The notes beneath the pieces were generated by a model. The model saw only the letters and a program-made list of their open reading frames with translations, ran no database searches and was not told where the DNA came from. From Streptomyces sp. NRRL WC-3742 (GTDB lineage: Bacteria; Actinomycetota; Actinomycetes; Streptomycetales; Streptomycetaceae), in the NCBI RefSeq assembly GCF_000720635.1, contig NZ_JOCF01000082.1, positions 1-40,335 on the forward strand: DNA of 40,335 bases, read 5' to 3'. Positions 18,369-25,517 of the stretch are shown here, piece after piece. Position 1 is the stretch's first letter; each line of letters starts with the position of its first letter. A program made the position numbers and the translations under genes.

Positions 18369-18380
18369 TGGCTCAGTCAA
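18351..18380 (-). promoter_or_regulatory. whiB promoter
   Basis: On the minus strand TTGACT (18375-18380) is followed after 18 nt by TGTAAT (18351-18356), a good main-sigma-factor promoter about 70 nt upstream of the whiB start codon. Confidence 0.7.
18363..18375. promoter_or_regulatory. BldD-box-like site in the whiB promoter spacer
   Basis: TCACTCTGGCTCA matches 8 of the 9 specified bases of the BldD consensus TNACNC(A/T)GNGTNA as I remember it. It lies between the -35 and -10 hexamers. whiB is a known BldD target in S. coelicolor, which supports the reading. Confidence 0.45.
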
Positions 18381-18514
18381 GCCGAGCTCTGGTATTGGGG
18401 CCCGGATTCACTCCCTGGCACCAAGCTGTTACGAATAGTGTGCATATTTGGACACATGGGACCTTTGTCCCGAAAGACTCGAACGGGATCGAACCGTCAA
18501 CAACCCGTCGCGAG

Positions 18515-18527
18515 TGACGCACAGTCA
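18515..18527. promoter_or_regulatory. Second BldD-box-like site between whiB and the cysteine dioxygenase
   Basis: TGACGCACAGTCA also matches 8 of 9 specified BldD bases and is a clean GTGAC-N5-GTCAC inverted repeat when extended by one base on each side (18514-18528). It lies about 135 bp from each of the two divergent promoters. Confidence 0.35.
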
Positions 18528-18650
18528 CGATCACGGGTCGGTCATCGGCCTGCCTTCCCGGCGATCTTCCCATCGAAACATAGAGGGTGATGAATCACCC
18601 CATCCAGGAAAGATCCGGACCGAATCCCCCGAATGCCGCACCTCGCCGGT

Positions 18651-18680
18651 TTGACACCGCCCTGCGGATGCGGTCTCCTT
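18651..18680 (+). promoter_or_regulatory. Promoter of the cysteine-rich leader ORF
   Basis: A consensus TTGACA at 18651-18656 lies at -36 to -31 relative to the leader ATG (18687). The -10 position is poor (CTCCTT at 18675-18680), but the distance is exact for transcription starting at the ATG. Confidence 0.45.
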
Positions 18681-18686
18681 TCCCCT

Positions 18687-18770
18687 ATGTCAGAGTTCGC
18701 CAGCCCCCGGAGCGGTTCCACCCTCCGCCGTGCCGTGAACTCCTGTTGTCGCCTCTGTCCCTGTATCTAG
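18687..18770 (+). CDS. Cysteine-rich leader peptide of the cysteine dioxygenase gene
   Basis: A 27-codon ORF (ATG 18687, TAG 18768-18770) beginning MSEFASPRSG and ending in AVNSCCRLCPCI: four cysteines (20, 21, 24, 26) in the last eight residues, all TGT. TGT is the rarer cysteine codon in such GC-rich genomes, so four in a row is not what random GC-rich sequence gives. There is no Shine-Dalgarno; with the TTGACA 31-36 nt upstream this suggests a leaderless mRNA. It lies 128 nt before the dioxygenase GTG, in the same transcript. From established work, cysteine-rich leaderless uORFs act as cysteine-responsive attenuators in mycobacteria. The regulatory role here is inference. Confidence 0.65.
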   Translation: MSEFASPRSGSTLRRAVNSCCRLCPCI

Positions 18771-18898
18771 GCGCCCGCGTCCCACCGCGCGCCGCCTTCT
18801 CCAGGAAGCACAGAGGCCGCCCGCGATCTCCCGCCCCAGGACATCCCGGAGCCGGCTGCTCCCCGCCGAACCAGCCGCCACCTCCGAGGACCACTCCC

Positions 18899-19519
18899 GT
18901 GCGTATGATCCGCATCCGCAAGCGGAACCGCGACCGCAACAAGCTCGCCCGCCTGGGCCTCCCCCACAGCATTCGTCGGACAAGCACGCCGCGTTGGGCG
19001 GACGGCCTGAGCGACGTCTCCATCGCCGGCGACCCGCTCGCCTTCCCGCACCTCGCCCGCACCGACCTGCCCCGGCACCCCACCACCGTCGCCGAGTACG
19101 CCCGGCTGGTGCGCGAGATCGCCGCCGACCGCGCCCGCTGGGAGCCGCTGGTGCGCTACGACGCCCTCACCCGCTGGTACGCCCGGCTGGAGACCGGCCC
19201 CGGGTACGAGGTCTGGCTGCTCAGCTGGCTGCCCGGCCAGAGCAGCGGCTTCCACGACCACGGCGACTCCTCCGGCGTGATGGCCGTCGTCCAGGGCGAG
19301 CTGATCGAACGCTCCCTCACCCACGCCGGCGAGGACGAGCGGACCCTGCGGCCCGGCGGGCGCCGGGTCTTCTCCCCCGGATACCTGCACGAGGTCGTCA
19401 ACGGCACCCTCGAACCCGCCGTCTCCGTCCACCTGTACACGCCCGGTCTGACCGAGATGAACCAGTACGGAACCGCGGCCGTCGAACAGCAGTCGCTGGC
19501 GCAGCCGGACGCCCACTGA
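18899..19519 (+). CDS. Cysteine dioxygenase family protein (cupin)
   Basis: A 206-residue thiol dioxygenase expected to oxidise cysteine to cysteine sulfinate with Fe(II) and O2. The GTG at 18899 has GAGGA 8 nt upstream (18886-18890), better supported than the ATG two codons later. The iron triad is intact: His119 and His121 in GFHDHGDSSG, and His164 in GYLHEVVNG; HLY (178-180) supplies the family His/Tyr pair. As in other bacterial forms the position of the mammalian Cys93 is Gly. The first 40 residues are basic and may be disordered. A cysteine-rich leader ORF precedes it, and fbiA follows 31 bp later, possibly in the same operon. Confidence 0.88.
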   Translation: MRMIRIRKRNRDRNKLARLGLPHSIRRTSTPRWADGLSDVSIAGDPLAFPHLARTDLPRHPTTVAEYARLVREIAADRARWEPLVRYDALTRWYARLETGPGYEVWLLSWLPGQSSGFHDHGDSSGVMAVVQGELIERSLTHAGEDERTLRPGGRRVFSPGYLHEVVNGTLEPAVSVHLYTPGLTEMNQYGTAAVEQQSLAQPDAH

Positions 19520-19550
19520 CGAGGCGTCCGGGCGTGGCAGGATGGCCCCC

Positions 19551-20561
19551 ATGCGCATCGTGGCACTGGCAGGCGGGATCGGCGGGGCGCGCTTCCTGCG
19601 CGGACTCCTCGCGGCGGTCGGACCGCAGGACGAGATCACCGTCATCGGCAACACCGGGGACGACATCCACCTCTACGGCCTCAAGGTCTGCCCCGACCTC
19701 GACACCGTGATGTACACCCTCGGCGACGGCATCCACGAGGAACAGGGCTGGGGCCGCCGCGACGAGACCTGGTCCATCAAGGCCGAGATGAAGGAGTACG
19801 GCGTCGGCCCCGAGTGGTTCGGGCTCGGCGACCGCGACTTCGCCACCCACCTCGTCCGCAGCCAGATGCTGGGCGCCGGCTACACCCTCAGCCAGGTCAC
19901 CGAGGCGCTGTGCGTGCGCTGGAAGCCCGGCGTGCGGCTGCTGCCGATGAGCGACGACCGGGTCGAGACCCATGTGCGCATCACCGACGAGCAGGGCACC
20001 CGGGCGATCCACTTCCAGGAGTACTGGGTCCGGCTGCACGCCTCCGTCGACGCCGAGGCGATCGTCCCGGTCGGCGCCGACACCGCCAAGCCCGCGCCCG
20101 GCGTGCTCGACGCCATCGCCGAGGCCGACGTCATCCTCTTCCCGCCGTCCAACCCCGTCGTCTCGATCGGCACCATCCTCGCCGTCCCCGGCATCCGGGA
20201 GGCCGTGGCCGCCGCACCCGCGCCCGTCGTCGGGCTCTCCCCGATCATCGGCGGGGCGCCGGTGCGCGGCATGGCCGACAAGGTGCTCGCCGCCGTCGGC
20301 GTCGAGGCCACGGCGGAGGCGGTCGCGCTGAACTACGGCAGCAGGGCAGCGCTGCGAAGCAGCTCGAGCGAGGGTGGCGGTGGGCGACGGGCGGGCGTGA
20401 TCGACGGCTGGCTCGTCGACACCGCGGACGAGGCGTCCGTGGCCGCCGTCGAGGCCGGGGGCATCGCCTGCCGGGCCGTCCCGCTGCTGATGACCGATGT
20501 CGGGACCACCGCCGAGATGGCCCGGGCCGCGCTCGCGCTGGCCGAGCAGGTGCGCCGATGA
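19551..20561 (+). CDS. fbiA: F420 biosynthesis transferase FbiA (CofD)
   Basis: A 336-residue enzyme joining the phosphoenolpyruvyl (in actinobacteria) or phospholactyl moiety to the deazaflavin FO to give (dehydro-)F420-0. I prefer the second of two in-frame ATGs (19551) because AGGA lies 8 nt upstream, whereas the ATG at 19542 has none. Family motifs: [15 protein letters not shown] (5-19), [20 protein letters not shown] (33-52), [14 protein letters not shown] (197-210) and GLSPIIGG. Residues 264-281 ([18 protein letters not shown]) look like an insertion between NYG and the conserved VIDGWLVD. It overlaps fbiB by ATGA. Confidence 0.95.
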   Translation: MRIVALAGGIGGARFLRGLLAAVGPQDEITVIGNTGDDIHLYGLKVCPDLDTVMYTLGDGIHEEQGWGRRDETWSIKAEMKEYGVGPEWFGLGDRDFATHLVRSQMLGAGYTLSQVTEALCVRWKPGVRLLPMSDDRVETHVRITDEQGTRAIHFQEYWVRLHASVDAEAIVPVGADTAKPAPGVLDAIAEADVILFPPSNPVVSIGTILAVPGIREAVAAAPAPVVGLSPIIGGAPVRGMADKVLAAVGVEATAEAVALNYGSRAALRSSSSEGGGGRRAGVIDGWLVDTADEASVAAVEAGGIACRAVPLLMTDVGTTAEMARAALALAEQVRR

Positions 20562-21850
20562 CCGTACGGATCCTGGGAGTCGAGGGCCTCCCGGAGATCG
20601 AGGCGGGCGCCGACCTCGCCGCGCTGCTGGCCAAGGCCGGCACCTACGAGGACGGCGACGTCCTGCTCGTCACCTCGAAGATCGTCAGCAAGGCGGAGGG
20701 GCGGCTGCTGCGGGCCGAGGACCGCGAGGCCGCGATCGACGCCGAGACCGTCCGCGTCGTCGCCCGGCGCGGGCGGGCCCGGATCGTCGAGAACCGCAAC
20801 GGCTTCGTCATGGCCGCCGCCGGCGTCGACGCCTCCAACACCGCCCCCGGCACCGTGCTGCTGCTCCCCGAGGACCCGGACGCCTCGGCGCGCGCCCTGC
20901 GCGCCGGACTCCAGCGGCTCACCGGCCGCCGGCTCGCCGTCGTCGTCACCGACACCTTCGGACGGCCCTGGCGCAACGGGCTCACCGACGTCGCCATCGG
21001 CGCCGCCGGGCTCTCCGTCCTGGAGGACCACCGGGGGCGCACCGACAGCCACGGCACCGAACTCGTCCTCACCGTCACCGCCACCGCCGACGAACTCGCC
21101 GCCGCCGCCGACCTGGTGAAGGGCAAGGCCACCGGCGTGCCCGTCGCCGTCGTGCGCGGGCTCGGCCACCTCGTCACCGCCGAGGACGGCCAGGGCGCCC
21201 GGCCGCTGGTGCGGCCCGCCGTCGACGACATGTTCCGCCTCGGCACCTCCGAGGCCCTGCGCGAGGCCGTCACCCTGCGGCGCACCGTCCGCGCCTTCAC
21301 CGACGAGCCCGTCGACCCGGCCGCCGTCCGACGGGCGGTGGCCGCCGCCGTCACCGCGCCCGCCCCGCACCACACCACGCCCTGGCGCTTCGTCCTGCTC
21401 GAATCCGCCTCGCGGCGCGTGCAGTTGCTCGACGCCATGCTCGACGCCTGGCGCCGCGACCTGCGCGACCTCGACGGCTGGGACGAGGCCCGCATCGCCC
21501 GCCGCACCGCCCGCGGCGACGTCCTGCGCCACGCGCCCTACCTGGTCGTCCCCTGCCTGGTGATGGACGGCTCCCACACCTACCCGGACCCCCGCCGCGC
21601 CACGGCGGAGCGGGAGATGTTCACCGTCGCCGCCGGCGCCGCCGTCCAGAACCTCCTCGTCGCCCTGACGGGCGAGGGCTACGGCTCCGCCTGGGTCTCC
21701 TCCACCATGTTCTGCCGCGACACCGTCCGCGAAGCCCTCGACCTCCCGGAGAGCTGGGACCCGATGGGCGCCGTCGCCGTCGGCCGCCCGTCCGAGGCGC
21801 CGAAGCCCCGCCCGGCCCGCACCGCCGACCCCTTCATCGAGGTGCGGTAG
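20558..21850 (+). CDS. fbiB: F420 gamma-glutamyl ligase / dehydro-F420-0 reductase FbiB
   Basis: A 430-residue two-domain protein. The N-terminal CofE domain (about 1-235) adds the glutamate tail to F420-0: [14 protein letters not shown] (37-50), [20 protein letters not shown] (129-148) and [12 protein letters not shown]. The C-terminal nitroreductase-like FMN domain (about 236-430) begins [18 protein letters not shown] and, by analogy with the mycobacterial enzyme, reduces dehydro-F420-0. The start codon overlaps the fbiA stop (ATGA), so expression is coupled. Its stop lies 3 bp from the end of a convergent toxin gene with no visible terminator. Confidence 0.96.
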   Translation: MTVRILGVEGLPEIEAGADLAALLAKAGTYEDGDVLLVTSKIVSKAEGRLLRAEDREAAIDAETVRVVARRGRARIVENRNGFVMAAAGVDASNTAPGTVLLLPEDPDASARALRAGLQRLTGRRLAVVVTDTFGRPWRNGLTDVAIGAAGLSVLEDHRGRTDSHGTELVLTVTATADELAAAADLVKGKATGVPVAVVRGLGHLVTAEDGQGARPLVRPAVDDMFRLGTSEALREAVTLRRTVRAFTDEPVDPAAVRRAVAAAVTAPAPHHTTPWRFVLLESASRRVQLLDAMLDAWRRDLRDLDGWDEARIARRTARGDVLRHAPYLVVPCLVMDGSHTYPDPRRATAEREMFTVAAGAAVQNLLVALTGEGYGSAWVSSTMFCRDTVREALDLPESWDPMGAVAVGRPSEAPKPRPARTADPFIEVR

Positions 21851-21853
21851 GGA

Positions 21854-22123
21854 TCAGAAATCGCGGTAGAACCCGCCCCGCTTACCCACCTTCACGACGA
21901 CGATCACCAGCACGTCGTCGTGAATCTCGTACGCCAGTCGGTAGACGCCGATGCGGAGCCGATAGAGGCCCACGTGGCCCACCAGCTTCTTGACATCTGG
22001 ACCGTCAACGTAGGGGTCGTCGCCGAGCCGGGCGAGCGCGGCGAGAATTTTCAGGGCGTCGGCCTGGCTGATGCCACGCAGTTGCCGCTTGGCGTTTGCG
22101 GTGAATCGGAACGCATACTTCAC
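21854..22123 (-). CDS. RelE/ParE-family toxin
   Basis: An 89-residue protein beginning MKYAFRFTANAKRQLRGIS, with the RelE-fold pattern: helix pair, then KKLVGHVGLYRLRIGVYRLAYEI, and the closing VKVGKRGGFYRDF. Family members cleave mRNA on the ribosome. Arg55/Arg57 and the C-terminal Tyr are plausible catalytic residues, so it looks intact. Its ATG overlaps the antitoxin stop by 4 bp, the usual arrangement. Base composition is visibly less GC-biased than in fbiB and the glycosylase gene, suggesting acquisition. Confidence 0.9.
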   Translation of the reverse strand: MKYAFRFTANAKRQLRGISQADALKILAALARLGDDPYVDGPDVKKLVGHVGLYRLRIGVYRLAYEIHDDVLVIVVVKVGKRGGFYRDF

Positions 22124-22392
22124 GCGGCGCTCCCTGTGGACCCCGACGGCTCCCCGAACAGGTCCGCCAACAGTTCTGCCATGCTCACAGTCGGCTCGTT
22201 CCGATGCTTCTCAGCTTCTCGGGCAAGGAGTTCGTCCTCTGCATCCTCGATGGCGTCGAGGACCTCTATCGGCACGACGGCCCCAACACGCTCGCCCTTG
22301 CGCGTGATCACGGTGATCTCACCGGCCTCCGCCCGGCTGATGACCTCAGCGAGGTGGGCACGGGCTTCACGGATGTTCATTGCGTCAGCCAT
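22120..22392 (-). CDS. Phd/YefM-family antitoxin
   Basis: A 90-residue antitoxin: MADAMNIREARAHLAEVISR forms the Phd DNA-binding N-terminal domain, ITVITRKGERVGAVVPIEV the dimerisation strand, and the acidic, flexible C-terminus would bind the toxin. The start could be the ATG at 22392 or at 22380; neither has a Shine-Dalgarno sequence. A still earlier ATG (22413) would run through the direct repeats that look like the operator. It is upstream of and overlaps the toxin gene, so the pair is autoregulated by analogy with known Phd/RelE systems. Confidence 0.88.
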   Translation of the reverse strand: MADAMNIREARAHLAEVISRAEAGEITVITRKGERVGAVVPIEVLDAIEDAEDELLAREAEKHRNEPTVSMAELLADLFGEPSGSTGSAA

Positions 22393-22399
22393 GCCATAA

Positions 22400-22421
22400 G
22401 CGTACACACCCATGCGTACAC
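22400..22421. promoter_or_regulatory. Direct-repeat operator candidate of the toxin-antitoxin operon
   Basis: GCGTACAC occurs at 22400-22407 and again at 22414-22421, 14 bp apart and just upstream of the antitoxin start. Each contains the palindromic GTAC. This is the expected position for antitoxin autoregulation. Confidence 0.5.
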
Positions 22422-22437
22422 CATGCGGGAACTCCGC

Positions 22438-23355
22438 TCAGCGGTGGCGGTGGTCGTTGGGGGTGAGGCGGGGCCCGTAGCGGGGGGCGCGGGCGCCGGT
22501 GGCCATCAGGAGGCGGCAGACGCGGTGGCGGTGGGGGCGGTAGGGCTCGAGGAGGGCGAGCATCTGGGCGTCGTCGCTGCGGGGGCGGCCGGCCAGGGCC
22601 CAGCCGACGAGGTTGGGGAGGTGGAAGTCGCCGACGGAGACGGCGTCGGGGTCGCCGTTGCTGCGCTGGAGGGTCTCGGCCGCCGTCCACAGGCCGATGC
22701 CCGGGACGGCGGTCAGGCGGGCGAACGCCTGCTCGTGGCCCATCGTGGACGCCTCCTCCAGGCGCGGGGCCAGGCGGACGGCGCGCATCACCGTCGCCGA
22801 GCGCTTGGGGTCGACCCCCGCGCGGTGCCACTCCCAGCTGGGGATCATCGCCCACTCGCGGGCCGAGGGCGCGACCCGCATGCCCTCCGCCGGGCCGGGG
22901 GCCGGGGTGCCGAAGTCCCGCAGCAGGGTGCGGAAGGCGCGGTACGCCTCGTCGGTGGTGACCTTCTGCTCCAGGATCGCCGGGACGAGCGCCTCCAGGA
23001 CCAGGCCCGTACGGGCGAGGCGGACGCCGGCCGTACGGCGCTGGGCGTCGCGCAGCGGGCCGGCGGGCAGGTGCAGGTCCTCCGGGTGGTCCTCGGCGCC
23101 GAGGAGGACGGGCAGGCGCTCCAGCAGCCAGTCCGCGCCGGGGCCCCAGGCGGTGGCCTCGACCTCGCCCTCCGCCGGGCGCGGCAGCACCCGCAGGGTG
23201 CCGACGCCGGACGGGGTGCGGGAGGTGCGCCAGATCGCGCCGTCGCCGGTGGAGCGGTAGGACGGGTCGGCCGGGCCCCTGCGCAGGGGCAGCAGGGTGC
23301 GGGCCACGTCCAGGGGGAAGCCCGGGCGCCAGCGCCGTACCGACTCGTCCGCCAC
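22438..23355 (-). CDS. DNA-3-methyladenine glycosylase II family protein (AlkA-like)
   Basis: A 305-residue HhH-GPD base-excision enzyme that removes alkylated purines. The start is a GTG at 23355 giving MADESVRRWRPGFPLD. The first ~110 residues form the AlkA N-terminal domain; the helical core follows (VLEALVPAILEQKVTTDEAY). The helix-hairpin-helix is LTAVPGIGLWTAAETL, and the catalytic aspartate is in VSVGDFHLPN. It ends 45 bp from the antitoxin start on the same strand but is probably transcribed from its own promoter upstream of 23355. Confidence 0.9.
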   Translation of the reverse strand: MADESVRRWRPGFPLDVARTLLPLRRGPADPSYRSTGDGAIWRTSRTPSGVGTLRVLPRPAEGEVEATAWGPGADWLLERLPVLLGAEDHPEDLHLPAGPLRDAQRRTAGVRLARTGLVLEALVPAILEQKVTTDEAYRAFRTLLRDFGTPAPGPAEGMRVAPSAREWAMIPSWEWHRAGVDPKRSATVMRAVRLAPRLEEASTMGHEQAFARLTAVPGIGLWTAAETLQRSNGDPDAVSVGDFHLPNLVGWALAGRPRSDDAQMLALLEPYRPHRHRVCRLLMATGARAPRYGPRLTPNDHRHR

Positions 23356-23368
23356 CGCGCGCCTCCGC

Positions 23369-23419
23369 CGAGTTCCGAGTTCCGGGATCCGAGCTCCGGG
23401 ATCCGGCTCCGTGATCCGA
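23369..23419. repeat. Short degenerate direct repeats
   Basis: Variants of AGTTCCGAG and CTCCGGGATCCGAG follow each other in tandem upstream of the glycosylase start. The motif is imperfect and its function is unknown. Confidence 0.4.
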
Positions 23420-23446
23420 GAGGGGGAAGGATACGCGGCGCCACCG

Positions 23447-24574
23447 TCAGGGGGTCGGCGGGACGGGCGGCTGCTGGAGGCGGGCGGCGGCGGTGCGCAG
23501 GGCGGGGAGCGTGGCGTAGAGGGAGGTGCCGGGGCACTCGGTGTTGAAGGCGTCGCGGTGGCCGGAGACGGCGTCGAAGTCGACGACCGTGCCCTTGGGG
23601 TAGCGGCTGGCGTCGGAGGCGGAGGTCAGCTTGGTGCGGCCGTCCGCCGGTTGGGCGGTGAGGGACAGCTTCCAGGCGGCGATGGCGGCGAGGCCGTCGA
23701 GCAGGGGCTGCGGCGGGGTGTCGTTGACGTAGGTGCCGATGGCGGCGACGCCGGAGGAGTCGGTGTTGAAGCCGAGGGTGTGGGCGCCGTGCACGGGCTG
23801 GTCGACGCCGCCGGCCCGGCCCTCGTAGACCGTGCCGCAGCGGTCGACGAGGAAGTTGTAGCCGATGTCCCGCCAGCCGCTGGTCCGGACGTGGTACTGG
23901 TAGATCGCCCGGATGACCGTCGGGGCGTCGGCGCAGGCGTAGTCGGTCGCGGTGGCGGTGTGGTGGACGAACACCTCCCGCACCGGCCCGGTGTACTCGA
24001 AGTCCTTGTCGCGCAGCGACTCGTCGGCGCCCCACCCGGCCCGGGTCACGATCGCCGGCCGCGGGGCCGCGGTGGCCGTGGGGGCGGGATCGGCGGGCAG
24101 GGTGCGGGTGGCGGCGCCGCCGGGGGCGCCCGCGCCGGGGTCGACGAGTTCCAGCCGCAGCCCGGGCGGCGGGCCGGCCGGTCCGGGGCGGACCTCCACG
24201 GCGACGCCGTCGCTGCGGCCCGTCCACAGCGGGGCGGTGGAGCCGTTCGGGGCGCGGTCGGGGCCGTCCTCGGGGCCGGTCTCCAGGGCGTGCCAGTCGC
24301 TCCAGCCGCCGGTGTCCGCGTCCCGGGTGCGGACCCGTACGGCGCCGCCGGAGAGCGCGTCCGCCGGGCCGTCCCAGCGGACGCCGAGGAGTTCGAACGG
24401 CCGGGTGCCGCGCGGGGCGAGCGGGTGACCGGCGGTCAGCGGCAGCGAGGTGGTGGTGCCGCCGCCGGGGAAGTCGCGGCGGGTGGAGCCGTCCGAGGCC
24501 AGGGCCGGGGCGGGTTGGAGGAGCAGGGCACAGGTGCAGCCGGCGAGCAGTGCGGCCGGGAAGGAGAAGCGCAT
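23447..24574 (-). CDS. Exported N-acetylmuramoyl-L-alanine amidase (PGRP / Amidase_2)
   Basis: A 375-residue peptidoglycan amidase cleaving between N-acetylmuramic acid and L-Ala. The ATG gives MRFSFPAALLAGCTCALLL with a signal peptide ending near ALAS; LLAGC resembles a lipobox, but the hydrophobic stretch before it is short, so secretion is more likely than lipidation. After a ~150-residue N-terminal domain comes the PGRP domain: ITRAGWGADESLR-like start, zinc His in VFVHHTATATDY, GYNFLVDRCGTVYEGRAGG, and AVSGHRDAFNTECPG with the second His and the Cys ligand. All catalytic residues are present. It is divergent from the TIGR03089 gene (115 bp). Confidence 0.93.
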   Translation of the reverse strand: MRFSFPAALLAGCTCALLLQPAPALASDGSTRRDFPGGGTTTSLPLTAGHPLAPRGTRPFELLGVRWDGPADALSGGAVRVRTRDADTGGWSDWHALETGPEDGPDRAPNGSTAPLWTGRSDGVAVEVRPGPAGPPPGLRLELVDPGAGAPGGAATRTLPADPAPTATAAPRPAIVTRAGWGADESLRDKDFEYTGPVREVFVHHTATATDYACADAPTVIRAIYQYHVRTSGWRDIGYNFLVDRCGTVYEGRAGGVDQPVHGAHTLGFNTDSSGVAAIGTYVNDTPPQPLLDGLAAIAAWKLSLTAQPADGRTKLTSASDASRYPKGTVVDFDAVSGHRDAFNTECPGTSLYATLPALRTAAARLQQPPVPPTP

Positions 24575-24689
24575 ACAGCGGATGTTCGCCGCAAACCGGA
24601 CGGCCCGCCACGCGCCTCGCCACGCGCCGCACGAGCACACCGGCACCCCTCCCGGCACGCCACCCGAAGGCCGTAGGCTGGGGCGCACC

Positions 24690-25481
24690 ATGACTGTGCC
24701 TTTCGCTGCCGATGCCCGGACCCCCGTCGAGCTGCTGCACGCATACCTGCGAGGCGGCTCCCCGTCGGTCGATCCCGCGGCCCCGCTGGTCACCTTCTAC
24801 GACGACGCCACCGGCGAACGGGTGGAGCTCTCCGCCCGGACGTTCGACAACTGGGTGGCCAAGACGGCCAACCTGCTGCAGGACGAACTGAACGCCGGCC
24901 CGGGCGACCGCGCCGCGCTGCTGCTTCCCGCCCACTGGCAGAGCGCCGTCTGGCTGCTGGCCTGCTGGTCGGTCGGGGTGACGGCGGTACCGGGCGGGGA
25001 CCCTGCCGACGCCGACCTGGTCGTGAGCGGCCCGGAGGGCCTGGAGGCGGCCCAGGCGTGCGAGGGCGAGCGTGTCGCCCTCGCACTGCGCCCGCTGGGC
25101 GGCCGGTTCCCGCAGCGCCCGGACGGCTTCCTGGACTACGCCGCCGAGGTGCCCGGCCAGGGCGACCGCTTCGCGCCGTACTCCCCCGTCACCCCGGACG
25201 CCCCGGCGCTGGAGACGGGCGTGGACGGGCTGCCGCTCAAGCTGACCGGTGAGCAGACCGTGGCCCTGGCGCGGGAGGGCGCCGCCCGGCTGGGCATCGA
25301 GCCCGGCGACCGGGTGCTCTCCACCTCCTCCTACGACGACTGGGCGGGCCTGGAGGCCGGCCTGCTGGCGCCGCTGTCGGTCGGCGCCTCCGTGGTGCTG
25401 TGCCGCAACTCGCAGGACCTGAGCGACGAGCAGTGGGAGAAGCGCACGGAGTCCGAACGGGTGACTCTGCGCCTCGGGTAA
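24690..25481 (+). CDS. TIGR03089 family protein (truncated AMP-binding-like)
   Basis: A 263-residue actinobacterial protein that resembles the front part of acyl-CoA synthetases / adenylating enzymes. ATG gives MTVPFAADARTPVELL. Recognisable pieces include FYDDATGERVELSARTFDNWVAKTANLL (about 36-63), GDRAALLLPAHWQSAVWLLACW and GIEPGDRVLSTSSYDDWAGLEAGLLAPLSVGASVVL. The phosphate-binding P-loop motif and the C-terminal domain are absent, as is normal for this family, so it probably does not adenylate. It is followed 36 bp later by an LCP gene on the same strand. Confidence 0.85.
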   Translation: MTVPFAADARTPVELLHAYLRGGSPSVDPAAPLVTFYDDATGERVELSARTFDNWVAKTANLLQDELNAGPGDRAALLLPAHWQSAVWLLACWSVGVTAVPGGDPADADLVVSGPEGLEAAQACEGERVALALRPLGGRFPQRPDGFLDYAAEVPGQGDRFAPYSPVTPDAPALETGVDGLPLKLTGEQTVALAREGAARLGIEPGDRVLSTSSYDDWAGLEAGLLAPLSVGASVVLCRNSQDLSDEQWEKRTESERVTLRLG

Positions 25482-25517
25482 CCCCCCGCCCGGCCCCGGC
25501 GGGTAGGGATCGCTGCC

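Noticed and set aside
18448..18654. 68-codon ORF between whiB and the leader peptide
   Set aside because: No ribosome binding site, ends within the leader promoter, and composition does not look coding.
22393..22413. Extended antitoxin start (MGVYAYG...)
   Set aside because: It would place coding sequence across the direct repeats that look like the operator; the Phd fold starts later.
24538..24574. Lipobox (LLAGC) making the amidase a lipoprotein
   Set aside because: The hydrophobic stretch before the Cys is only about eight residues, while a normal signal peptidase I site (ALAS) follows; left as an uncertain alternative.
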